Shown piece by piece: positions 5,817-11,861 of a stretch of DNA of 11,861 bases. The DNA is from an uncultured Eubacteriales bacterium (GTDB taxonomy: Bacteria; Bacillota; Clostridia; Christensenellales; CAG-138), in NCBI GenBank assembly GCA_902768995.1, contig CACXNN010000024.1, positions 1 to 11,861 on the forward strand, given 5' to 3'. Each line of letters starts with the position of its first letter. Position 1 is the stretch's first letter. The notes beneath the pieces were generated by a model. It did no database searches and was not told the origin of the DNA. It was given only the letters and a program-made list of their open reading frames with translations. A program made the translations under genes and the position numbers.

Positions 5817-7301
5817 ATGGAACAGCGAGACTACATCGCCCGGACCAGCGGGCTCAGGGGGAAGGACTACGTGGGCTACGCCCTGGTGGACACGGCGGGC
5901 TGCCTCATCTTCAGCCTGGTCACCACCCTGCTGCAGAAGTATTATACGGACATCCTGCACCTGGGGCCCCTGTTCATCATGCTCATGTTCATGGGCGCTC
6001 GCATCTGGGACGCCATCAACGACCCCATCATGGGCCGCATCGCCGACACGGCGAAGCCCGGCAAGTTCGGCCGCTATCGGCCCTGGCTCCTGTACGCCGC
6101 CGCGCCTCTGGCTCTCTCGGGGGTGCTCATGTTCGTGAAGTTCCCGGGCATGGGCGAAGAGGACCACCTGGTGGGCACGGCAATTTACGCCACCTGCACC
6201 TATATCCTCTTCGGCATGATCTATACGGTCCTGCAGATCCCCTACGGGTCGTTAGCCTCCGTGGTCACCACCGACGACGGGGAGCGGAACAAGCTCTCCG
6301 TGTTCCGGTCCATCGGCGCAGCCCTGGGGTCCATCCCGGTGCTATTGATCGCCAGCTTCGCCTACGCTAAGAGATTGGACGCCGACGGCCAGGTGGTGAT
6401 GGGCGAGAACGGCAAGGCCATCACCGACATGCAGTACGCGCCCGTGCTGCGGGGCGTGGTGCTCATGGCCGTCACCTCGTTGGCGCTGCTGCTCATCGCC
6501 TTCGCCCTCAACAAGGAGCGGGTCCAGGCCAAGCCCCAGCCCAGGGAGAGGGGCGGAGCCCGAAAGGCCGTGGGGCTGCTGTTCCGCAACCGGGCCTTCG
6601 TGGCCGTGAGCCTCGCGTCCATGCTGCTCCTCTCCGGCCAGATGTTCACCCAGAGCTTCTACACCTACCTCTTCGACGACTATTTTCACGCCAACTGGAT
6701 GAACCTGGCCGCCCAGGCCTGCACCTATTCGCCCATGCTGGTGATGATGTTCATCCTGCCCAAGATGGCCCGGAAGATCGGCAAGAAGGAGGTCACCGCC
6801 GTGGGCTGTGCTGCCGCCGCTGGGGCGAACCTGCTGCTGTTCTTCCTCCGGGGCATGGCGCCGGAGAAGCTCATGTGGGTGTTCCTCGCCCTCTGCTTCG
6901 TCTCGGGCTGCGGCCTCACCACGTTGGTGATGCAGCTCTGGGCCATGGTGACGGACGCTCTCGACGACCTCGAAGTGAAGACCGGCAGCCGGGACACGGG
7001 CACAGCCTACTCCGTGTTCAACTTCTTTAGGAAGCTGGGCCAGGTCCTCTCCGCCGTGTGCGTGAACGGGGCCCTCCTCGGCATGCACTACCGGTACGAG
7101 AAGGGGGCGGTCCAGACGTTGGAGAACCTGAAGATCATGTACGACCTCGCCACCATCATCCCGGCGGTGCTCTTCGGGCTCATGGCCCTGATCCTCTTTG
7201 TGTGGTACCCCCTCTCCCGGCAGCGGGTGGCCGCCCTGCAGCAGGAGAAGGAGCGGACGCTGAAGGAATCCTACGAGAAGAATTTGATCGACATCGGATA
7301 A
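5817..7301 (+). CDS. GPH-family (glycoside-pentoside-hexuronide) sugar:cation symporter, MFS superfamily
   Basis: A 494-residue protein with about 12 membrane helices. Family signatures are the first helix region YALVDTAGCLIFSLVTTLLQKYYTDIL (21-47) and DAINDPIMGRIADT (65-78), holding the Asp/Asn residues typical of the cation site. GKFGRYRPW (82-90) forms the cytoplasmic loop, and QIPYGSLASVVTTDDGERNKLSVFRS the second-half loop. GPH transporters bring mono- or oligosaccharides in with Na+ or H+. The start at 5817 is preferred over an in-frame ATG at 5724, because the latter lies upstream of the promoter and adds a non-conserved stretch. A hydrolase gene follows after 28 bases with its own Shine-Dalgarno, so the two form an operon. 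Downstream esterase and GH31 genes point to an alpha-linked, possibly acylated oligosaccharide as cargo; this is inferred from context. Confidence 0.9.
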   Translation: MEQRDYIARTSGLRGKDYVGYALVDTAGCLIFSLVTTLLQKYYTDILHLGPLFIMLMFMGARIWDAINDPIMGRIADTAKPGKFGRYRPWLLYAAAPLALSGVLMFVKFPGMGEEDHLVGTAIYATCTYILFGMIYTVLQIPYGSLASVVTTDDGERNKLSVFRSIGAALGSIPVLLIASFAYAKRLDADGQVVMGENGKAITDMQYAPVLRGVVLMAVTSLALLLIAFALNKERVQAKPQPRERGGARKAVGLLFRNRAFVAVSLASMLLLSGQMFTQSFYTYLFDDYFHANWMNLAAQACTYSPMLVMMFILPKMARKIGKKEVTAVGCAAAAGANLLLFFLRGMAPEKLMWVFLALCFVSGCGLTTLVMQLWAMVTDALDDLEVKTGSRDTGTAYSVFNFFRKLGQVLSAVCVNGALLGMHYRYEKGAVQTLENLKIMYDLATIIPAVLFGLMALILFVWYPLSRQRVAALQQEKERTLKESYEKNLIDIG

Positions 7302-7329
7302 ATACTCCCATAAGGAAAGGGGCAAGACC

Positions 7330-9351
7330 ATGAAGAAAGCAAGGACAAAGTGGGCGGTGCTGCTCTTAGCGCTGCTGGTCGTGGCCTTCGGGGCGCTGAC
7401 GGTGGCCAACGCCATCCAGACCGATGGCGGGAACGTGATCGTCACTCAGGGCGTCATCGACGCCTACCGGGGCGTGAACGGCGAGCATCATCTCGGGCAG
7501 ATGACCTACAAGCTCTACACCCCCAAAACCGCCACAGCGGAGCACAAGGCCCCCGGCGTGCTGCTCCTCCACGGGTATCAGAACGATCGGGAGACCAACG
7601 CCGCCTACGCCATCGAGCTGGCCCGACGGGGGGTGGTGGTCCTGTCGTTGGACGAGTACGGCCACGGCTTCTCCGAGCCCGGCCTCAAGGAGCGGGGGTA
7701 CGTGAACCACACCGTGAAGGTGAACTACGGCGAGGACAGCATCGAGGCCGGCACCTTCAAGAAGGTGGGGGGCACGGTCCGCTACCGCCTGCTCATGAAC
7801 TTCTCCAACCTTTCCTTCTTCAACGACCACTATTCCAAGGACGAGGACGGCAACGCCATCTGGGATTCCTCCTGCGGCGGCGCGGCGGCCTACGCGGTCC
7901 TCTCTGCCATGGACAATGTGGACAGCACCCGCCTGGGCGTCAGCGGCCACTCCATGGGCACCTGGGCCGGCTGGTCCGTGGCGGCGGCCTTCGCGGGCAC
8001 GGACATCGAGCCCCGGGCCACGGTCCTTCAGTGCGGCGAGCTGTTCCGGGATTCCGTCTACGATACGAGCAAGATACATTTCAACAACGTGCTGCTGCTC
8101 CAGGCCAAGTGGGACGAGTTCAGCTACTTCCGCGACTACAAGCGGGTGGTGGACGACGAGCTCCTCAAATCCGACCTGCGCTGCGAGTTTTTGGGCACCA
8201 CCGCCGACAGGGCCGCCTGGAACGAGACCTTCGGCAGCTTTGCCGACGGCAGCGCCCGGCGCATGGAGCTTCTCTACACCAACCACCGGCTCACCACCCA
8301 CCACAGCCAGGGCCTGGCCGTGGCTTTGGACTGGTTCAATGAGGCCTTCGGCCCCGGGAGCATGAACGATATCCCCGTGACGGAGCAAAAAGCCATGACC
8401 AAGGAGTGGCTGGTGCTCCTCGCCATGCTGCTGACCCTCCTGGCCATGGTGCCGTTGGCGGAGCTTCTTTTGACCGTGCCCTTCTTCGCCGCCGTCCCCC
8501 AGCCCCTGCCGCCCAAGGCCAATATCAAGCCTAAGGGCAAGTGGTGGAAGGGGGCTATCATCACCATGCTCATCGCGGGCCTCACGTACCCGTTCATGAC
8601 GCAGCTCGGTCACGCGCTGCTGCCCCTCCCCGAGGGGATCTTCCGCATGACCGTGGGCAACGGCTTCATCGGCTGGTATTCCCTGCTCATTTTGGTGATG
8701 GTGGTCACCTCCTGGACCGGCTGGCGCAAGGCGAAGAAGAGCGAGACCTTCGACGGCTGGTACGGCATGGGCCTGGGCAGCGAACAGGAGCCCCTGAAGA
8801 TCAACTGGAAGCTGCTGGGCAAATCCGCCCTGCTGGTGCTGTGCCTGCTCCTCATGGTCTACGCCATGACAGCCCTCGCCGGGGTGTATCTGCTGGACCT
8901 GCGGTTCATCTGGCCCTTCTTCAAGACCTTCACCCTGGCCCGCTTCGGCCAGTTCTGCGCCTACATCCCCCTGTTCGCCCTGTTCTTCCTGCTGAACAAC
9001 TCGAAGATCATGGCCTCCATGCGCACGGAGGCCGCCTACGCGCCGGGGTGTAAGGGCTTCTTCGGGGCCTGGTGGCGCAACGCCCTCATGATGGTGGGCG
9101 GGGTGCTGCTCATCGTGCTCATCGAGTACATTCCCTTCTTCCTGAACATCGGCCCCGGGGCGGACGTGCTCTTCGGGTCCACCTTCGGCGGGCCCTTCAT
9201 GTCGCTCCTGATCCTGTTCGTGCCCCAGGTGCTGGTGTTCAGCCTGCTGGGCACCTATTTCTACCGGCGTACGGGCAGCGTCTACCCCGGCGCGCTGCTG
9301 ATCGCCTCTTTAGCGGCCTGGATCGTCACCGGCGGGTCTGCCATGCTGTAA
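7330..9351 (+). CDS. Alpha/beta hydrolase fused to a polytopic membrane domain
   Basis: A 673-residue two-part protein. An N-terminal signal-anchor helix (8-28) is followed by an alpha/beta-hydrolase domain to about residue 345. This shows the oxyanion segment VLLLHGYQND (77-86), nucleophile elbow GHSMG with Ser208 (206-210), a candidate acid Asp262 in QAKWDEF, and a candidate His in THHSQ (323-327). The catalytic set therefore looks complete. Residues 360-673 hold roughly eight membrane helices (about 360-388, 407-427, 446-463, 498-522, 540-556, 584-604, 624-645, 652-668), ending with TYFYRRTGSVYPGAL. The hydrolase domain lies between the first helix and the bundle, so it probably faces outside. 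A strong AAGGAAAGGGG precedes the ATG, 28 bases behind the symporter gene. It may hydrolyse an acyl or peptide bond of a surface or imported substrate, and the membrane domain could anchor it or move a product. Function is not assigned. Confidence 0.85.
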   Translation: MKKARTKWAVLLLALLVVAFGALTVANAIQTDGGNVIVTQGVIDAYRGVNGEHHLGQMTYKLYTPKTATAEHKAPGVLLLHGYQNDRETNAAYAIELARRGVVVLSLDEYGHGFSEPGLKERGYVNHTVKVNYGEDSIEAGTFKKVGGTVRYRLLMNFSNLSFFNDHYSKDEDGNAIWDSSCGGAAAYAVLSAMDNVDSTRLGVSGHSMGTWAGWSVAAAFAGTDIEPRATVLQCGELFRDSVYDTSKIHFNNVLLLQAKWDEFSYFRDYKRVVDDELLKSDLRCEFLGTTADRAAWNETFGSFADGSARRMELLYTNHRLTTHHSQGLAVALDWFNEAFGPGSMNDIPVTEQKAMTKEWLVLLAMLLTLLAMVPLAELLLTVPFFAAVPQPLPPKANIKPKGKWWKGAIITMLIAGLTYPFMTQLGHALLPLPEGIFRMTVGNGFIGWYSLLILVMVVTSWTGWRKAKKSETFDGWYGMGLGSEQEPLKINWKLLGKSALLVLCLLLMVYAMTALAGVYLLDLRFIWPFFKTFTLARFGQFCAYIPLFALFFLLNNSKIMASMRTEAAYAPGCKGFFGAWWRNALMMVGGVLLIVLIEYIPFFLNIGPGADVLFGSTFGGPFMSLLILFVPQVLVFSLLGTYFYRRTGSVYPGALLIASLAAWIVTGGSAML

Positions 9352-9356
9352 ATTCA

Positions 9357-9384
9357 GGAAAAAGGACGCTGCGCATCCTTTTCC
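9357..9384 (+). terminator. Terminator-like hairpin after the hydrolase gene
   Basis: GGAAAAAGGA (9357-9366) pairs with TCCTTTTCC (9376-9384) with a single bulged A, around a 9-nt loop (CGCTGCGCA). The T-run is inside the 3' arm rather than after it. It starts 6 bases past the stop codon. It probably ends the symporter-hydrolase transcript, perhaps partially. Confidence 0.6.
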
Positions 9385-9391
9385 CTGAGGT

Positions 9392-9511
9392 CCGCTGCGG
9401 CGGGGTGCTCCGCCTTCGCTTCGCCTGCGGCTCTTGCCTATGACCCTAACGGGTCACCGGGCGGCAGAGCCGTAAGGAGTCAAATCCACCGCGCATGTCG
9501 CTGGATTTGAC
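9392..9511. other. Structured intergenic element with consecutive hairpins
   Basis: The 198-base gap between the hydrolase and esterase genes contains at least three further hairpins besides the terminator. The first is GGCGG-ggtgct-CCGCC (9399-9414). The second is nested: CGGCTCT-t-GCC (9428-9438) pairs with GGCAGAGCCG (9463-9472), enclosing a perfect TGACCC-taac-GGGTCA (9441-9456). The third is GTCAAATCCA (9479-9488) with TGGATTTGAC (9502-9511), extended inside by GCG/CGC around the loop CATGT. An alternative pairing, CCGC (9392-9395) with GCGG (9427-9430), would compete with the base of the second hairpin. No tRNA or riboswitch class that I know fits. It could be a dispersed intergenic repeat, an attenuator, or a small RNA. 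Confidence 0.6.
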
Positions 9512-9534
9512 AGATCAAAGCTCAAATTTATCAG
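9507..9534 (+). promoter_or_regulatory. Candidate promoter of the carboxylesterase-GH31 operon
   Basis: A consensus -35 box TTGACA (9507-9512) overlaps the right arm of the 10-bp inverted repeat at 9479-9511. A 16-bp spacer leads to TATCAG (9529-9534), a four-of-six match to the -10 consensus. The esterase start is 16 bases further on, with AAGGGGGAAG as ribosome binding site, so the leader would be very short. Confidence 0.4.
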
Positions 9535-9549
9535 GATGAAGGGGGAAGA

Positions 9550-10890
9550 ATGGAGTCTTTCATCAAAGAAATCACATGGAGCACGCCCTTGGGCGAGATA
9601 CGGGGGCTGGATAACGGAACGTGCCTGGAATTCCGGGGGGTGCCCTTCGGAAGGGCCGGGCGGTTCGAGTACGCGGAGCCGGTGACGGGATGGGACGGGG
9701 TGCTGGACGCCACAGCCTTCGGCCCCGGCTGCCCCCAGAATCGGGCCGTCCACGAGCATTTGGAGGACCCGGTACGGCTGTTCTATAAGAAGGAGTACCG
9801 GGAGGGCAGCGAGTTCACCTACAGCGAGGACTGCCTGAACCTGAACGTCTACGCCCCCTACGAGGCCGAGGGCGCTCCCGTGATCCTGTTCTTCTACGGC
9901 GGCGGCTTCGACTCCGGCCTCAATGCCGAGAACCCCTTCGACGGCAGCGGCTGGGCCCGGCGGGGGGCCGTGGCGGTCATGGCCAACTATCGGGTGGGGC
10001 CCCTGGGGTATCTCACCCATGAGGAGATACAAAAAAAGTACGGCCGGGACGGCAACTTCGGCCTGGATGATCAACTGACTGCCCTTCGCTGGGTCCGGGC
10101 CCACATCGCCGCTTTCGGCGGGGACCCGGACAACGTCACCCTCATGGGCCAGAGCGCCGGGGCCATCTCCGTCCAGTACCTGTGTTTGAATCCGGCCCAC
10201 CGGGGCCTGTTCCGCCGGGCGGTCATGATGAGCGGCGGGGGCCTGTTCCCCAGGTTCGCCCTGCCCCGGCCTGCCGAGAGCACCCGCGATTACTGGCTCC
10301 AGTTCATGGAGCTGGCAGGGTGCAGGACCTTCGAGGCGCTGAAGGCCGCGCCTTTAGCGGACATCTTCGAGGCGGTGGAGCGGATCAGGGCCCTGCGGAA
10401 GGACACCATCTACCACACCATGCCCGTCATCGACGGCCATCTGCTCCCCGGCCCCGTGGACCGGCTCATCGAATCGCCCCTCCCCCTGGACTACCTCATC
10501 GGCTACACCAACAACGACATGTACGCCCCTGTCATGGCCTTCATCGGCAATAAGTTCGGCCGCAAAAACGGGGCCTACCTCTACTGGTTCGATCTGGACG
10601 CCCCCGGGGACGACAACCGGGCCTTCCACTCCTCGGACCTTCGGTATATGTTCGGCACCCTGGACCGGAGCTGGCGGCCCTACAAGCAGCGGGACTACGA
10701 GGCCTCCGGGCAGATGATGGACTATCTCGTGAACTTCGCCCGGACCGGGGACCCCAACGGCCCCGGCCTGCCCCTCTGGCGGAAGGGGAAGCCAGCCTTG
10801 CGCATCGGCCCCAAGGGCACCGGTATGGGCCATGTCTCCTACTATAAGCTCCTCAAAAACATGCTCACCAAGGGGGACCCCAAGGCATGA
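9550..10890 (+). CDS. Type-B carboxylesterase
   Basis: A 446-residue esterase, somewhat shorter than the usual 480-550 residues of the family. It shows the N-terminal RGVPFGRAGRFEYAEPVTGW (29-48) and SEDCLNLNVYAP (92-103). The oxyanion-hole segment is FFYGGGF (114-120), and GDPDNVTLMGQSAGAISVQ (191-209) carries nucleophile Ser202. The His is in NRAFHSSDLRYMFG (356-369, His360). The acid position in IGYTNNDMYAPV (317-328) reads Asp323 where most members have Glu. There is no signal peptide, so it is cytoplasmic. It is translationally coupled to the GH31 gene through an ATGA overlap, which suggests it removes acetyl or other acyl groups from the same imported saccharide. The start at 9550 is supported by a GGGGG-rich ribosome binding site. 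Specificity is not determinable from sequence. Confidence 0.9.
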   Translation: MESFIKEITWSTPLGEIRGLDNGTCLEFRGVPFGRAGRFEYAEPVTGWDGVLDATAFGPGCPQNRAVHEHLEDPVRLFYKKEYREGSEFTYSEDCLNLNVYAPYEAEGAPVILFFYGGGFDSGLNAENPFDGSGWARRGAVAVMANYRVGPLGYLTHEEIQKKYGRDGNFGLDDQLTALRWVRAHIAAFGGDPDNVTLMGQSAGAISVQYLCLNPAHRGLFRRAVMMSGGGLFPRFALPRPAESTRDYWLQFMELAGCRTFEALKAAPLADIFEAVERIRALRKDTIYHTMPVIDGHLLPGPVDRLIESPLPLDYLIGYTNNDMYAPVMAFIGNKFGRKNGAYLYWFDLDAPGDDNRAFHSSDLRYMFGTLDRSWRPYKQRDYEASGQMMDYLVNFARTGDPNGPGLPLWRKGKPALRIGPKGTGMGHVSYYKLLKNMLTKGDPKA

Positions 10891-11861
10891 AGTTCGACCA
10901 TCGGTTCAGCTTGATCGAGGCTGCCCCGGGCCATCGCGTCTACGGAGCGGACGGGGTCATCATGCGCCTCGACTTTCTGCCCCACATGCTGCGGGTGGCC
11001 CTGATCCATGAGGGCGTGCCCCTGGTGCCCACCTGGAGCGTGTGCCCGGCGGGGGCGGACGTGCCCCTTGCTGGCCGAGATAAGCTTTCTTTGGATGGCT
11101 TCGCGCCCCTCGCCCCGGCGGTCACGGAAAAGGACGGGGTACTGTCCTTCGCCCTGGACGGGGTGGATTTCTCCGTGGAGTTGAAAAACTACCGCATCAG
11201 CGCCAAAACGGAAAAAGGCCTCCTGTACCGGGACCGGAGCGGCCTCGGGTACAACTTCGCCGGGGAGCTGGGGGCCGGCTCCGTCCACTATGTGGATCGG
11301 TTCGAAGGGGAGCAGATCTTCGGCCTGGGGGACAAATGCGGCCCCGTGAACAAGGCCGGGCAGCGGTTCCTGCTCCACACCGGCGATGCCATGGGCTTTC
11401 GGGCGGAGAGCAGCGACCCCCTTTACAAGCACCTGCCCTTCTATATCTGTCGCCACAGCGGCGGGAGCTACGGCCTCTTCTACGACACCATGAGCAGCGG
11501 CGCCGTGGACCTGGGCCGGGAGCACGACAACTATTTCGAGCCCTTCCGCAGCGTCCGCTTCCAGGAGGAAAACCTGGTCTTCTACTTGATCCTGGGCACG
11601 CCCTGGGAGATCGTGTGCCGGTTCTCCGCTCTCACCGGCACGGCCGCCCCCGTGCCCCGGTGGGCTTTCTTTTACTGCGGCAGCACCATGGCCTACACCG
11701 ACGCCCCCGACGCGGATCGGCAGCTCCGGGGGTTCGTACAGAAGTGCGAGGAGAACGCCATTCCCTGCAAGGGGTTCTATCTCTCCAGCGGCTATACGCA
11801 AATCGGGGACCGGCGGTGCGTGTTCCACTGGAACCGGGAGAAGATCCCCTCCCCCGAGGGC
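10887..11861 (+). CDS. Glycoside hydrolase family 31 (alpha-glucosidase/alpha-xylosidase-like), 3' end outside window
   Basis: The frame from the ATG at 10887 is open to the window edge (325 codons). After an N-terminal beta-sandwich comes EQIFGLGDKCGPVNKAGQRF (142-161), the GH31 segment usually written 'GLGEk.G.lnk.G', then DPLYKHLPFYI (177-187). The start of the catalytic barrel is APVPRWAFFYCGSTMAYTD (254-272), followed by CEENAIPCKGFYLSSGYT (287-304) and VFHWNREKIPSP. The 'GFYLSSGYT' and 'F.WNR.K.P.P' pattern is that of Firmicutes GH31 enzymes. The nucleophile and acid/base Asp lie beyond the window. There is no signal peptide, so it acts in the cytoplasm on imported oligosaccharide. It overlaps the esterase stop by 4 bases (ATGA). 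GH31 also includes lyases and transferases, but a retaining alpha-glucosidase or alpha-xylosidase is most likely. Confidence 0.9.
   Translation, partial: MKFDHRFSLIEAAPGHRVYGADGVIMRLDFLPHMLRVALIHEGVPLVPTWSVCPAGADVPLAGRDKLSLDGFAPLAPAVTEKDGVLSFALDGVDFSVELKNYRISAKTEKGLLYRDRSGLGYNFAGELGAGSVHYVDRFEGEQIFGLGDKCGPVNKAGQRFLLHTGDAMGFRAESSDPLYKHLPFYICRHSGGSYGLFYDTMSSGAVDLGREHDNYFEPFRSVRFQEENLVFYLILGTPWEIVCRFSALTGTAAPVPRWAFFYCGSTMAYTDAPDADRQLRGFVQKCEENAIPCKGFYLSSGYTQIGDRRCVFHWNREKIPSPEG

Noticed and set aside
6342..8613. Long minus-strand open frames opposite the symporter and hydrolase genes
   Set aside because: Composition is dominated by His, Gly, Val and Glu, there is no ribosome binding site or domain, and the opposite-strand genes have clear motifs. 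These are shadows of GC-rich codon use.
9428..9472. tRNA or known riboswitch in the hairpin region
   Set aside because: The arms do not make a cloverleaf, there is no T-loop sequence or CCA context, and no riboswitch core that I recognise.
10842..11828. Minus-strand open frame of 328 codons at the right end
   Set aside because: It is antisense to the GH31 gene, whose family motifs are clear, and has no recognisable domain.
1..11861. CRISPR array, insertion sequence, phage or toxin-antitoxin system
   Set aside because: No regularly spaced repeats, transposase, integrase or paired small toxin-antitoxin genes were seen; the genes look like ordinary metabolic operons.

Overview
The window is GC-rich, tightly packed bacterial DNA. 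It looks like a Gram-positive member of the Clostridia, probably an uncultured Oscillospirales- or Christensenellales-like gut bacterium. The evidence is strong AGGAGG-type ribosome binding sites, ATGA-overlapping genes, a GPH-type sugar symporter, a GH31 glycosidase typical of gut Firmicutes, and an XRE regulator with a DUF4097-like tail. The taxonomic call is an inference from gene style; no rRNA or tRNA is present.

Layout. (1) Bases 2-885 (+): the C-terminal end of a TetR-like regulator, translationally coupled to a YhbS-like GNAT acetyltransferase, closed by a bidirectional terminator at 899-932. (2) Bases 936-4620 (-): a compact four-gene operon. In transcription order it encodes an acyl-CoA synthetase-like AMP-binding enzyme, a metallo-beta-lactamase-fold hydrolase, a stand-alone E2/CAT-fold acyltransferase-like protein whose catalytic His is replaced by Glu, and a small three-helix membrane protein. 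(3) Bases 4621-4841: a divergent control region that is AT-rich against the GC-rich background. It has a promoter facing each way and a run of CAAAA/TTTTG elements spaced about one helical turn apart. (4) Bases 4842-5714 (+): the XRE/DUF4097-like regulator, ending in a hairpin that abuts the next promoter. (5) Bases 5817-9351 (+): a GPH-type symporter and an unusual alpha/beta hydrolase fused to a polytopic membrane domain. (6) Bases 9352-9549: a gene-free stretch folding into several consecutive hairpins, with a consensus -35 box on the last one. (7) Bases 9550-11861 (+): a type-B carboxylesterase overlapping by 4 bp the start of a GH31 glycosidase that runs off the window.

How the genes may work together. 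The right half resembles a glycan-use locus: a symporter imports an oligosaccharide, a cytoplasmic esterase removes acyl groups and a cytoplasmic GH31 enzyme cleaves alpha-linked sugars. The left minus-strand operon looks like acyl activation (AMP ligase) coupled to a hydrolase and a membrane-associated acyltransferase-like protein. Its substrate cannot be read from sequence. It is the best candidate here for an undescribed pathway, with the divergent XRE regulator as its plausible controller.
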